A DNA stretch of 64,000 nt from Strigamia acuminata (lineage: Eukaryota; Arthropoda; Chilopoda; Geophilomorpha; Linotaeniidae). The notes beneath the pieces are model-generated. The model saw only the letters and a list, made by a program, of their open reading frames with translations. It made no database searches and was not told the origin of the DNA. Below, in pieces: positions 12,301 through 24,300 of the stretch (positions are counted from its first letter, which is position 1; each line of letters opens with the position of its first letter). Location: contig OX442317.1 in NCBI GenBank assembly GCA_949358305.1, positions 9,614,186-9,678,185 of the forward strand. Reading direction: 5' to 3'. Both the position numbers and the translations under genes were made by a program.

Positions 12301-15300
12301 TGCGCATGCCCACTGACTGAAAACAGACTAAATCGGTCGCCATTTTGGAAGTTAAATCGAGGCAAGCAATACAAAAAGCTGTTAAAAATACTAGCTGCAT
12401 TCAAAAACTAAAATATTTTGTGTTTCACTTCAATTTTAAACCAAAAATGACATCATTTCATGTTTAAACCCATGGATACAAATGAACAATAGAAAAGTAG
12501 TTCGAAAATCGCAACTCTCCGCCACCAAACGGCGTTGATTGGAAATAGTGATTTATAGTGGCTATTTTTATAACCAAACTTAACTTATTAGTCCAGTCTG
12601 TTTTGAATTTTTCTTTTCCAGAAAAGCTGAATTTATTTGGTAAACTAAATTTCAAAATGTTCAAAATGTTTCGGGGTTGAAATAGATCGACAGCCATTTT
12701 GTTGTTCCTGATAATCAAAATGCATTATGGGTAATTAACGTGTTTCTGAAATATGACGTCGTGGTTTTCTACACAAATAAAATTCAGTTTTTTACTTATC
12801 TGGAAAACCGTGTAAACTTCGTAAATGACGCACAAACGTCAAAACCTTGAAACACTTTACACTCGATTCGCAATGTAGACTTTACTTGTTCAATTCAACC
12901 TGAAAAATCCATTGTGTCAGTTCACCAACACTAGTGGCCCCAAAATCCCACAGTGCTTAATACCCAAAAGGCCATCTCGTGATGGTTTACAAAAAAATTA
13001 ATAAATTCCACTTAATTCTTTAATATTAAAACAATAAATCAATTATTTCATGTTCTCTAATCAGAGTTATAAATATCTCTCTCTCTCTCTTCCTGACTTG
13101 TGCAATCTGCAAATGACGTCACAGCTGCTAAAAGATCTCCGCTTAAAACGGAAATGCTTTTTTTTTTCGTTTTATTTTTTTTTGTTTAAAAGCCAAAATC
13201 AATTGAAACTCGTGTCCGGTTTTATATTTGACATTTTTTCCACATTTTTTTTTGGTAAGGGGAGATTTTCCTTTTGTCTATCTTCTTCCTGTTTGAAAGC
13301 GGCGATTGGTTGACAAGGTCAAGTAATTTGCTCTTTTTTAAATTTCATTGAGTGACATTTTTGAGTTCCATCACAGCACACGCGCACAAACTGAAATTGG
13401 CTCTAGTTTTCACTTTTTTCCTCCTTCTTTAAGAAGGCAAAATGGGGTAAGTAATAAATATTGTTTTTTTCTCCCTTTATTATCTCTAATGGAGATAAAA
13501 ATTGGATTTTATTTTTTTTTTGTTTAAAAAAAATCCTTTTTTTGAAAGAGGCCGAGATTTACAATTGGATTGCAGATGGAGTTGGCAAGCGACACGCAAT
13601 TTAGACTGCGAGAAGATAGAGAAAGATAAAATAATTGTTTGTTGTTATACAATGGGGGGACAGAATTGATTGGAATTGAATAATGATTCGGTAGCTGCGA
13701 AAAGCATTTAGTGCTTTATTAATTGCACATTTAGTTGGTAATTTAAGAGTTAACAGCTGTCATTCAATATGGCTGACTCACGATTCACTTCTAAGTCAAA
13801 TTATCCGGTTATTTTATCATAAAAAATGCACGTTCTTTATTAAAGGATTTCATAAGTGTCTGAGTTTGAAATTGAATAATAAAAACACAAAGAAACTGAG
13901 TGTCTGAGCGTGGTTTGCACGTTTGCAGCGAGATTTGCATTCAATTTGGTTGATTTGGTTGATTTGTGGTTGATTTATATATAAATTTGGTTGATTTGCA
14001 CCTCAATCACGACAAATCAAATCAGTTTAAGAGATACAAAGTAGGTCTCGGTGTCTGTATCGATTGATTTGTGTGGGAGGAAAATATTTTTAAAAAATTG
14101 TTTGATTTGCATCAAAATTGGATTGATTTCCTCAATTTTAATCTGATTTGCTGGGTTTGCATTTGATTTGCTAGATTTGCATTTAATCTGCTGGATTTGC
14201 ATTTGATTTGCTGGATTTGCTTTTGATTTGTTTTGTTTGCATTTGATTTGCTGATTTACAAATTGATTGAATACCGTATCTGTCCCAATTATGGTAATCA
14301 CGCGTCCCCATTACATTTGAACATTGAAGTATGCAAAACAAGAATTAACTCAATGGTAGAACGTCATCCTGTTGATTTCATCCATTTTGGTATTTTTAGA
14401 TCGGGATTAATACCCAAACACTCTTTGAAGGCAGGAACTGAAATTAGGCCTAAAATAGATTTAAAACCCAACGAGAAATGTTGTTGGATTTTCTCAGATT
14501 TTAAAGGAAATCTTAAAGTGCTGCAGTTAAATTGTAAAATCTTTAAGAATTCTTCCGTCTATTTTTGAGTTTTTACACATCATTAACACTCAAAAAAGAA
14601 CAAATTGAGCAATTGTTCGCAAATGAAGCTTGAACCAAACTCTAATTTCTTGTAAATTCGCTGATAAAAGCACAAAACCGAAAATCTAACTATTTCTGCC
14701 CCCAAAGTGCAAAATGCACTTAAATTTCTCTTAAACACAACAATACCCTACTTAAATTAGGCCCCCTAACTTAATTTCTTTTTTAAACAAGCCTAAAATA
14801 GGCCCAAACGTAAACAACGCGCCCGCACAAACACAAAATAAGCCTATAAAATGTAAAATAACCATTTTTAAAAATTTTTATTTTTACTTTTATTATTTTT
14901 TTTTTTACTTTTATTATTTTTTTTTTTACTTTTATTATTTTTTTTTTTACTTTTATTATTTTTATTTTTACTTTTATTATTTTTATTTTTTCTGTCTTCG
15001 TTTCTAATTTTTCTTTTCTTTTCTTCGTTTTTTCTTTGTGCGAAATTAGGGCGTCGCAACGACGCTCGTGCGCTTGACTTTAATGTTTCCCCACAAAGGT
15101 TTGCGAGGCCATCACATGCAGGAGACCATTTTTTTTGTTTAAACGAAAAATGAATTCATTTCATTTAGCAGTTCAAGTCGATGATGATGAAAATTGGCGA
15201 CCGATCAATTCCCATCTATTTTTCCCTATCGGCAAACCTTTCAAGCTTTCAACGTAAAAGTCAAGTCAGATCTCGGCAAATCACCCGCCCGCGCCGCCAT

Positions 15301-18300
15301 GTTTTCCGAAATTCCTAATGGCAAAATTGGATTGGCCATCGAGTCCAAACCCCGGTGCTTTTTAATTAGTCTCCACAAAAGGATTTGCAGAAAACATCAT
15401 ACATTATGCAAAAGCGTTTGCAATTTAATTTCGAGGCGTTATTCAATATTCACGACTTTTCTTTTGATAAATGAATTTCATTTGTTTCTCTCTTTTTCCA
15501 GACCCAGATAATGAGTGCTCATCGACACCATTGGTCGCTGCTGTCGCTGCTGAACCACCGGCCACCACCGTCCGAGACAAGCCCTTGTCGAGCGCGTGGG
15601 AGGCAGCGTTGGCTGGTGCCACGACAATGAACAAGGAACGCAAACGTCCACCGCCTCGCAAGGGCCGCGTCGTGGTCGAGCGACCTCAGAGGGCGCTTTT
15701 CTGCCTCGCATTAAAGAATCCCATAAGGAAATTGTGTATAGCAGTCGTCGAATGGAAATATCCTTTCAATTTAATGTCTCTCTTTCTCCTTCCCTCCCTC
15801 CCTCCCTCTCTTCCTTCATTCATCAATATCATTCATCTTGTTTATCTTGCTTGGATTTGTGATAATAACCGTTTATTATTTCACCGCCAAACTTGACCGT
15901 TACTTGGTAAAGTTGCTCAGCATCGCCAGATGGTGCTTACTGGTCATGTGATTCGTTTCGTCCAATCAGAACGGCGTAACTGCATTCAAAATGGTGTTTT
16001 TTGGATGTATTTGTGTATTTGGATTGAAAAACACAAAAAATGGTTCAAAATCATTCTTTTTGAGTTAAAACGTGAATAGAAAATAAAACAATTACCATGT
16101 TTACAAGCTCCCAGTTATCTGGATAAGTGAAAATGCAAATATTACTTTTCTGGAAAACTGCATGTAAACACCTGTGCATGCGAAAATTAAAAATCGGAAA
16201 ATCATCGAATCGTCGTAGTAACAATACTTTAGATCGACGTACCAACGACACATAGTACTGAAAACGATGTGAAATGAGCTAAAAACACGATTTTCGACAT
16301 CGGAATTTGATTTGTTTAGAGGCTGAAATAGATCGACAACCATTTTGTTGTTCCAGATAATCAAAATGCATTATGGGTAATTCACATGTCGATTAGAAAA
16401 GTAGGGACATGTAAATGCACACGGTTAACTGGATAAATAAAATCCGGATTTTAACTTTTCTGGAAAACTGCGTACTTGTAAACATGGGAAATGATGATAA
16501 GAAAATTCAATGATTAGATTAGTTCGAAACGGGAACAAAATGGCTGCCTTGAGAATGGCCTCAAAATACACAATCGCCTAAAACGTTACATTTGAAATGT
16601 TTGTGTTTTTGTCTGTTTTAAGGCTGTAAACGCAAACATTTGAGGAAGCAACGTCACAAAATCAAAACACAAACACCCAGAATACTTAAAACACGACTTT
16701 TTGAATGCAGTGGCAGAGCTCGGTACTTGCCATAGCAAATAGTCGAGATTAAATTAACTTTTGTGTTATCGGTGAGTTTTTACCGACCATTTGATGGGCT
16801 CTCCTGTTATTTTGATATAAAAACAATCCTTTTACCTGTGGACCTCTCAACTGCATATGGCATATTGCCATCTGCAAACACCGAGCAATATTGAGGTTGA
16901 TGTTTGGGGTTTGTATTTCTTCACTGAGCATGCTCAGTTGGCTTATCATCAGCAGCATCTGGCGTTGAGGTGTGTGCAAATGTTGAGAGCTAATTGCAGA
17001 ACAAAAAAAAAAAATGGCGGTTATTTTTTTTATTTTAAATAGAAAACCACCAGGGCCCAGTCTTTAGGCCAATTAGACCCAATTGGGCTCGGGCCTATAT
17101 TGCCCTGTAAGAGGGACCCAATATATTGCTAATGGGAGGCCATAGGGCTGGATTAAGGTTTCAGGGGCCCATGAATATTTATAATTGACATAATTGACGA
17201 CATTTAAAATGGATTTTTATGTGGAAAAATGCATTTTCAGGTGGAAAAATACACTTTTGGGTGGAAAAATGTATTTTTATGGGAAAAAATTCATTTGGAG
17301 CTGCAAAAATTGCGTTCTCACGCCTAATCATGCATTTTCTTGTGAATTATGCATTTTTGGAAGCCCCTATCGAAGTAGTCTAAATTGGGGTCCGCAATTG
17401 CTAAAGCCGGCAGTGTCAGTGTATAAGTCTCCTTCTTTTTTTCTAATTTTGTTTGATTAACGAATGTTTGATTACGAATGGATTTAAGCAATCACAATAT
17501 GTTTGGCAATTTTTTTTTTATTTTTTTAATTTTTCTTGATTTATTGTTAGCAAATGGGAAGTTAAGTGTGGGCGTTATTGACCAGGTTGTGAGCATGATT
17601 TATATATATATACGCCATGGCGTAGTCATGGAAATCGAGGGAAATAAATCAATCGACGTTTGCCCAGGTGATGATGATATTTTTTCAACTTGCAATCATT
17701 TTTTCATTCGATTGCATCGCAGACCATTTCAATAATAAAATGCTAAAGTGCAAAGTTGGTCCAACTGAATAAACCAGTCAAAACACTTGACCTTTAAACC
17801 AGCGAAATTGGCGAGTCGTGAAAATTGAAAAGCCTGTGCTTTCCATGCACCAGGTGTCTGATTTCCAGCTAATTACGTGAAGAAAAGAAAGTAGATTAAA
17901 ATCCATATTTTCCTTTCTTTTTTCCTTCATACTCCACTTGTGCGTGCGCACTCAGGAATTTCCTGTTGCATTTGTGAGAATTCCAAATGCCAAAGTTCGA
18001 CTCGACTAGAAAATCAAGCATGGCACTTGTCTATGTCAAACAGCAAACCGTAGTGGCCATAGAAACAGTGTAAATAATAAATGGTGATTCCTTGTGAATA
18101 ATACTTAAAATGTGAAATCATGATCAATAGAATCATCTGAAATCATTGCAAATAGGTTGAAAAATTAGGAAATTAAGGACAGTGACAAAACTACTGCGTA
18201 TACTTCAAACCGATACATCGATGTCCTAACTCCAACTGGTGTAGTGGCACAAAAAAGTAGCCCATGACACCAGAATTGTAATCGAACTAGGCAAAACAGC

Positions 18301-21300
18301 CAATAAAAAACTAAACCTTTGTTTACCTGCCAAAAGAAACCAACAAACTATGCTAACATTGTTTGATTGATTAAAAGGGAAAAAAGCTTATTTAGCAAAT
18401 GAAATAAACATTTTATTATCAAATAAATAAAATCCATCATTCGAATCACTTTTTACACCGAAATTCATAGAAAATAAACAGAACTACTTTCCCGCGTAGT
18501 AGAGCACAGACCACAGTTAGACGTAATCCGGCTCAACCAATTGGAGTTAGGACATCCGTTGTATCGGTTTGGAATATACAGACCCATCTGGTTTAAAAAT
18601 ACATTGCAATGTATATTGGGTTTCACGATAATGCATTTTGTAATACATTTTGCGAGCTTTTGGTTTGCAAATGGTGATGCATTTTGTAAAATGCATAAAG
18701 AAATGTAATCCCAATATTGTTATGTGGGATTTAGGCCCACTTGAGGCTACCCACACAACTGGGATATGATAGGAAATAAAGAGTCATTTTAATTAGGTTT
18801 AAATTCAATCTAGTTTTTATTTAACCAGACAGCAAAGCTGTTTGATTATTCTTTCAAATGGATGAGTTTACTCTGTTTACATTGGCACAATTCTTAAACT
18901 CAAATAATGAACTACATAAATTATATAAATTATATAAACTCTAATTATAAATCATAAGTGACACTCTGAATTGAGATGCAATCTGAAACTATTAAATGGT
19001 GATTAAATTAATAACAATTTCTGCAGCCAGCCAAGAACAGGCTGACATTGGATAGGAGGGATTTGAGTTCACTCTCAAGTGAGAGCCGGAAGAGAACTGT
19101 CGAACTTGGGCGGATTCACTTAACAGGAAAGCTCCTGTTACCCCCTTTAACTAATTGATAAGTCCAGTGACGAGGCAATGATGTAATCGATTGCCAACGC
19201 CATCTATGGACGAAATTTAGCAACTTTAATCCGAATTATAGCCGAATTACGCGCTACGGGTCGTCCGTTGATCGGGACGACCTGTACGCGTAGCAACTCC
19301 CTTTTTTGCGTAATTTTGGTCTCTAAAATTAAATTTCGGTTGAAGACAATTCTCTTTTTAGTTCTCTCTTTACCAAATCTTAGATCTCAATTCATAGTGT
19401 CAAATAAAACAATTTACATCTCTTTTTACTCCCTTTTAGATTGATGTACATACAAAAGAAAAATCTTAATCTGTTTCAAATACAATATTTCTCATATTGG
19501 TCATATTACTTCATAAATTATACAATCATAATTTCCAACTTAACTTACTATTCAAGAAAAACTTACAAAACTTAAATTCAAAACTCAAATAAGAATGAAA
19601 ATTAAACACTAATTAAACAATTCAAATTGGTTCGAATTATAATTAACCAAATTATTTCATCCATTTTTACAATAAACCTTCAGAAATAAAATACAACATT
19701 TAAATTTCACAATAAATTCTCATAAAATAATTTAACTCTTTTCAAAAAATAAATTTGTTTTTGGTTTTCATTATTTTCTTTAAAAATTTGAATTCTCTTC
19801 TAAAACATCAACTCTCTAAATCCTAGAACATTTACAAAATTTTTGTGTTTGAAAATTTATTTACAATTCACATAATCAGTTTTATTCAAATTACGATAAA
19901 CTTCACTAAATTCGCATTAATTACTTCGCCTCGCGACCTCGGATTTTCGTGTCATCAAATTTAACATTATTAAGAATTTTAATCTCACTAAAACCAATTT
20001 TTATCTGCTAATACTATGTAAAATAACATTTCTAACATATTTTCCTATTCATTAAAATTAATCCAAAGTCTAAGAAAATTATCAGCACGAATGAACGAAG
20101 ATCGCGATTTGTTTCGTTTTGCAAAGTTTGGTATTTTATACACTTTTAACCTAATATTTCAACTCAAAATCATACTAAAAACACTTAAAATGTATTCACA
20201 AACCTCAAAAAACACAATTCAATTCACAAAATGACAGATAAATATCAAAATTTAAGCTTTGGTTCACGCAAAAAGCTCGCATTCACCTCGGCGAAAATGT
20301 GGAGTAGCAATGGCGGTAGGATTTTCTCGCCTTCGGTCTGAGCTTGCGCGAACGATAGTCGTCGCTTTGTGTATCCGCGCCATCTAGTGGCGGGTTTTTA
20401 AGTTGTTTTTCAGTGTTTTCAAGTTCTGTTTGCGGTTCAAATAATGATTTGAGAGAAATTTGGTCACTATCATCGATATAACGTTCTTTTGCTTTGATTT
20501 GCTTTGTTTTTGTTGGCTTATCCAGAATTTCAACTGCAATTTCTCCTTTTTTACTGATTTTTTTCACTTTTTCAGCAAATTTCACTTTCTTTTCTGGCAT
20601 CTCTTTCAAAGCTTCGTCTATGTCTTCTTCAATTCTTGCTTTATACGGTTTCAACCTTTCTACGTTAACAATATCACTTTTCTTTCGTGTGGAATTAATA
20701 ATTTCATAGTCATTTGGAGCTGTTCGTCGCACAATCTCGTAGGGGCCGGAAAATTGAGGTAAAAGCTTCTCTGACAGGCCAACTTTTCTATTTATGGTCT
20801 TCAAATAAACCAATTCACCTGGTTCAAATTCTTTGTTGACTCTATCTTTGTCGAATCTTTTCTTACTTTTCTCTGACTGCTTTTGAAGTCGTTCATTTGC
20901 AATTTTCCTAGCCTGTTGCATGAATTTTGATGTGCGTAACGTGAACTCTTTTTGGGGCAGATTTAGGTTAACATCTATTGTCAAATCCACATCATATCCT
21001 CGAAGAAGATAGTGCGGTGTGTAACCTGTTGTTTCATGAACTCCCGTGTTGTAGGAAAACAGGACAAATGGCAGGAACTCATCCCAATCGGTGTGATCAT
21101 CATTAACATAACTTTGCAACATTTTTGCGAATGTCGCATTAAATCTTTCTGTTAATCCATTGGTCCTTGGGTGGTATCCTGAGGTGGTTTTATGCAAACT
21201 TTTGAATAGATTAGATACTTCTTCAATCATTTGGTTCCTGTATTCCGTTCCACGGTCGCTTAAAATTTCTCTTGGGCTGCCTTCCTTAAGAATCACTTCA

Positions 21301-24300
21301 TAAACCAAAGTCTTTGCTGCTTCTAGAGCTGTTCCTACTGGTGCAGCTCTTGCAATCACAGATCTTGACAAATAATCAGTCACTACGAAAACATGTTTAT
21401 TTCCTAGTTTTGACAATGGGAAAGGTCCAAGTGTGTCCATTCCAATCCGCTCGAATGGTTTTGAGACGGTTGACCACGGTTGCATTAGTCCTTTAGCTGG
21501 AGTTGTCATCGACTTTGCTTTTGCGCAGTTTTGGCAGGACAAGACGTATTTTCTAACGTCAGTGTAAATTCTTGTCCAAAAGAATCTTGTTCTTATTCGT
21601 TTCCATGTTTTTGCCAAACCTAAGTGAGCTCCTAGTAATCCGTCGTGCATTTCATGCAATACATCCTTCTGGAGTTGTTTCGGAACTACTAGCAATAATC
21701 CTTCTGTATTTAGGGAACTTGAAGAGTTTTTCTTCCTAAATAACGTTTTCTCGTGGAGCACGTACTGCTTAAGCGGTCGTCTCCTCTTCTTTGGAAGTTG
21801 CTCTAGGTTTTCAACTGCTGTAATTAGGTCCAGTAGTTTGGGATCCATCCTCTGTTGTGCAGGGAGGTCCAAATTTTCCAAGAAAAGCGAAGGTAATTTT
21901 TTTATTTCTTCTTCACTCATCTGGTCTGGTATCCTACTTAGTGCATCGGCATCTGTGTGCTTTTTGCCGCTTTTATACACTATATCGAAATCAAAGTCTA
22001 CTAATTGCAATGCCCATCTGGCTAAACGTCCATTGGGGTTTCGGACTGACTTCAGCCATTGGAGGGGTTGGTGGTCGGTTATTATTTGGAATTTCTGTCC
22101 GTACAAGTAAGGTCTGAATTTCTGTACTGCAAACATTATAGCGAGACACTCTCTTTCAGTGGCGGTGTAGTTTTGTTCCGCTGTGCTCATCAGTTTGCTT
22201 GCATACGCTACAACTCGCTCCTGGTTGTTGATCTTTTGCTTCAGAATGGCTCCCATTCCATACGCACTTGCGTCGGTTGATACTATGAATGGCTGTGCAA
22301 AGTCTGGATGCGCCAACACCGGTACTGTTATTAATGCATTTCGGAGTGTGATGAACGCTGTATCGTGGGGTGGTCCCCAGTCAAACTTCTCGTCCTTTTT
22401 AGTGAGATTCACCAGAGGTTTAGAAATGTCTGCAAATCCCTTGATGAATTTTCGGTAATAAGAGCAGAGTCCTAAAAAACCACGTAGTTGTTTAACGTTC
22501 ACAGGAAGTGGAAACTTCGCGACTGCTTCCAGGTTCCTGGGATCTGGTGAAACTCCATCAGCATCAACCACATGTCCTAAGTATCGAATGGTGTCGGTGG
22601 CAAACGTACATTTACTCAGCCTAACTTTCAGGTTTGCCATTCTGAGCTTTTCAAAAACTGCGTCCACATCCACGAGGTGCTGTTCGAATGTCTTCGAGAA
22701 TATTATTAAATCATCGAGGTACGCTATGCATACCTTTCCCAAGAGGTTCCCAAGCACTTTATTCATCAATTTTTGAAAGGCGGCTGGGCTGTTACATAAT
22801 CCCATTCCGAGGACATTAAACTCATAATGTCCGCTTGACGTCGTGAACGCTGTCTTTTCACGATCTTGTTCGTCTATTTCGACTTGGTGGTATCCCTGAA
22901 TGAGATCCATCATCGAAAAATACTTCGCACCCGCTAGTTGATCTAGGGTGTCGTCGATACGTGGTAAGGGATAAACCATTTTCTTCGTTACTGCGTTTAA
23001 ACGTCTCCAATCAACGCAAAATCTCCATCTGCCGTCTCTTTTCTTAATGAGTAGTACTGGTGCACTCCATGGGCTCTCGGATTCTCTAATTACTCCTTGT
23101 TCAAGTAACTTCTTTGTTTCAGCCTCCTCGATTTCTTTTTCCTTAATGGATCGTCTATAAGGTTGCAAGTGGATTGGAGGAGAGTCTCCTGTATCAATAC
23201 GATGTTTTATTGCCTGTGCTCTGCCTAAGTCACTGTCAGATGTTGCAAATCTATCCGAATTCTTCTCTAGCAGCTGTCGCATCAATTCCTGTTGAGTTGG
23301 TGTCATATTCTCATTTGCCATGGCCTTGCTAAAGTCAAATTGATCAGCTCTTTTTTCATCTAACAAGCCAGACTCAATCACGTAAAATGCTTTTGCAACT
23401 GCTGAGTTTTTTCCTAAATAGATTGTCTTTTTAGTTGGATTCGCAACACGCAGAACTCCTTCACCTTTTCTGAATTTAGTCAATGTCTTGCAACAAATCA
23501 CGCCAAATCGATCAATTACTCCACTTAATGGTTCTACAAACAATTCATCATCAACTTTCTTTGCTATTTTTATTGGTACTACACATTCATGTAAAGCTGG
23601 TATCGTTATTGGTTTTAAAACACGTGCAATATAGTTTTGTTCAGTGTAATTCTTGGACATTGGGAATACTTCTTGTTGTTTATCTTTTGGCCCTACAAAG
23701 ATCTTCTGTTGGTCATAGTCGAGCTGGCACCTTGCAGATCTCAAAAAATTATCTCCTAGCAGTAAATGGTTGCCAAATCCGCTGACAATCAGCACTTCAA
23801 TAGTATGTTGTTGTTGTCCAACATCAATGGTAATCCTGGTTTTTCCTACTGGGGTTATCAATGAACCATCTACAACTCTAAGTCGAACATGTGGACATGG
23901 TTGGTATTTGAGCTGCAGAGTTCTTACCAAATCTTCATTAATGATGTTGCGATAACCTCCGGAATCCAAGACACCAGTGACTTCCAAACCATTCACTACT
24001 ACTGGAATCTGCAAAAGTTCATCTGTGGCGTTCAACTCAATGATTTCTAATTTTCTCTTTTTGAATTTCTTCTTGTTTTTCCGTCTTTGTGGCCATTCTA
24101 GTTTCCCGATTGATTAGCTGGTCCACCACGTGGGGCTCCTCGTTGACCTCGGCCTCCTTGGTAATTTTCAATGAAATTTTTACCTTTATAGTTTGGATTT
24201 CGTGGGTGACCTTGGTTATTTGGATTCCCCTGTCTTTGACCTTGTTGTTGTTGTTGCGGTGGATTCCATTGCTGTTGTGGCTGTTGTTGTTGTTGGAATC

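Larger units (their letters stand above)
2090..15501 (+). other. CACNA1 (CaV1): CaV1 intron 1 (about 13.4 kb), repeat-filled
   Basis: If the first exon is right, this is the first intron. No conserved protein-coding segment was recognised inside it. Contents: simple TAA repeats (3264-3431), low-complexity AT-rich DNA, GGCC-rich dispersed repeat fragments (about 6090-6370), an element with CCGATA-type inverted ends (8023-8893), a small ATGCATT-rich foldback element (9236-9398), the 30/31-bp satellite (9941-10684), a dispersed repeat shared with intron 2 (12470-12820), a 20-bp tandem repeat (about 14100-14260) and a T-rich TTTTTACTTTTATTATTT tandem (14875-14990). The intron ends in a clean pyrimidine tract and CCAG at 15501. 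Confidence 0.5.

Noticed and set aside
13442-13446. ATG followed at once by GTAAGT as an alternative first CaV1 exon
   Set aside because: It would leave phase 2, but the exon at 15502 needs phase 1; joining them produces an early stop. A non-coding exon remains possible but unsupported.
15443-15711. Minus-strand and +2 frames over the CaV1 N-terminal exon
   Set aside because: Shadows of the GC-rich coding exon 15502-15757.
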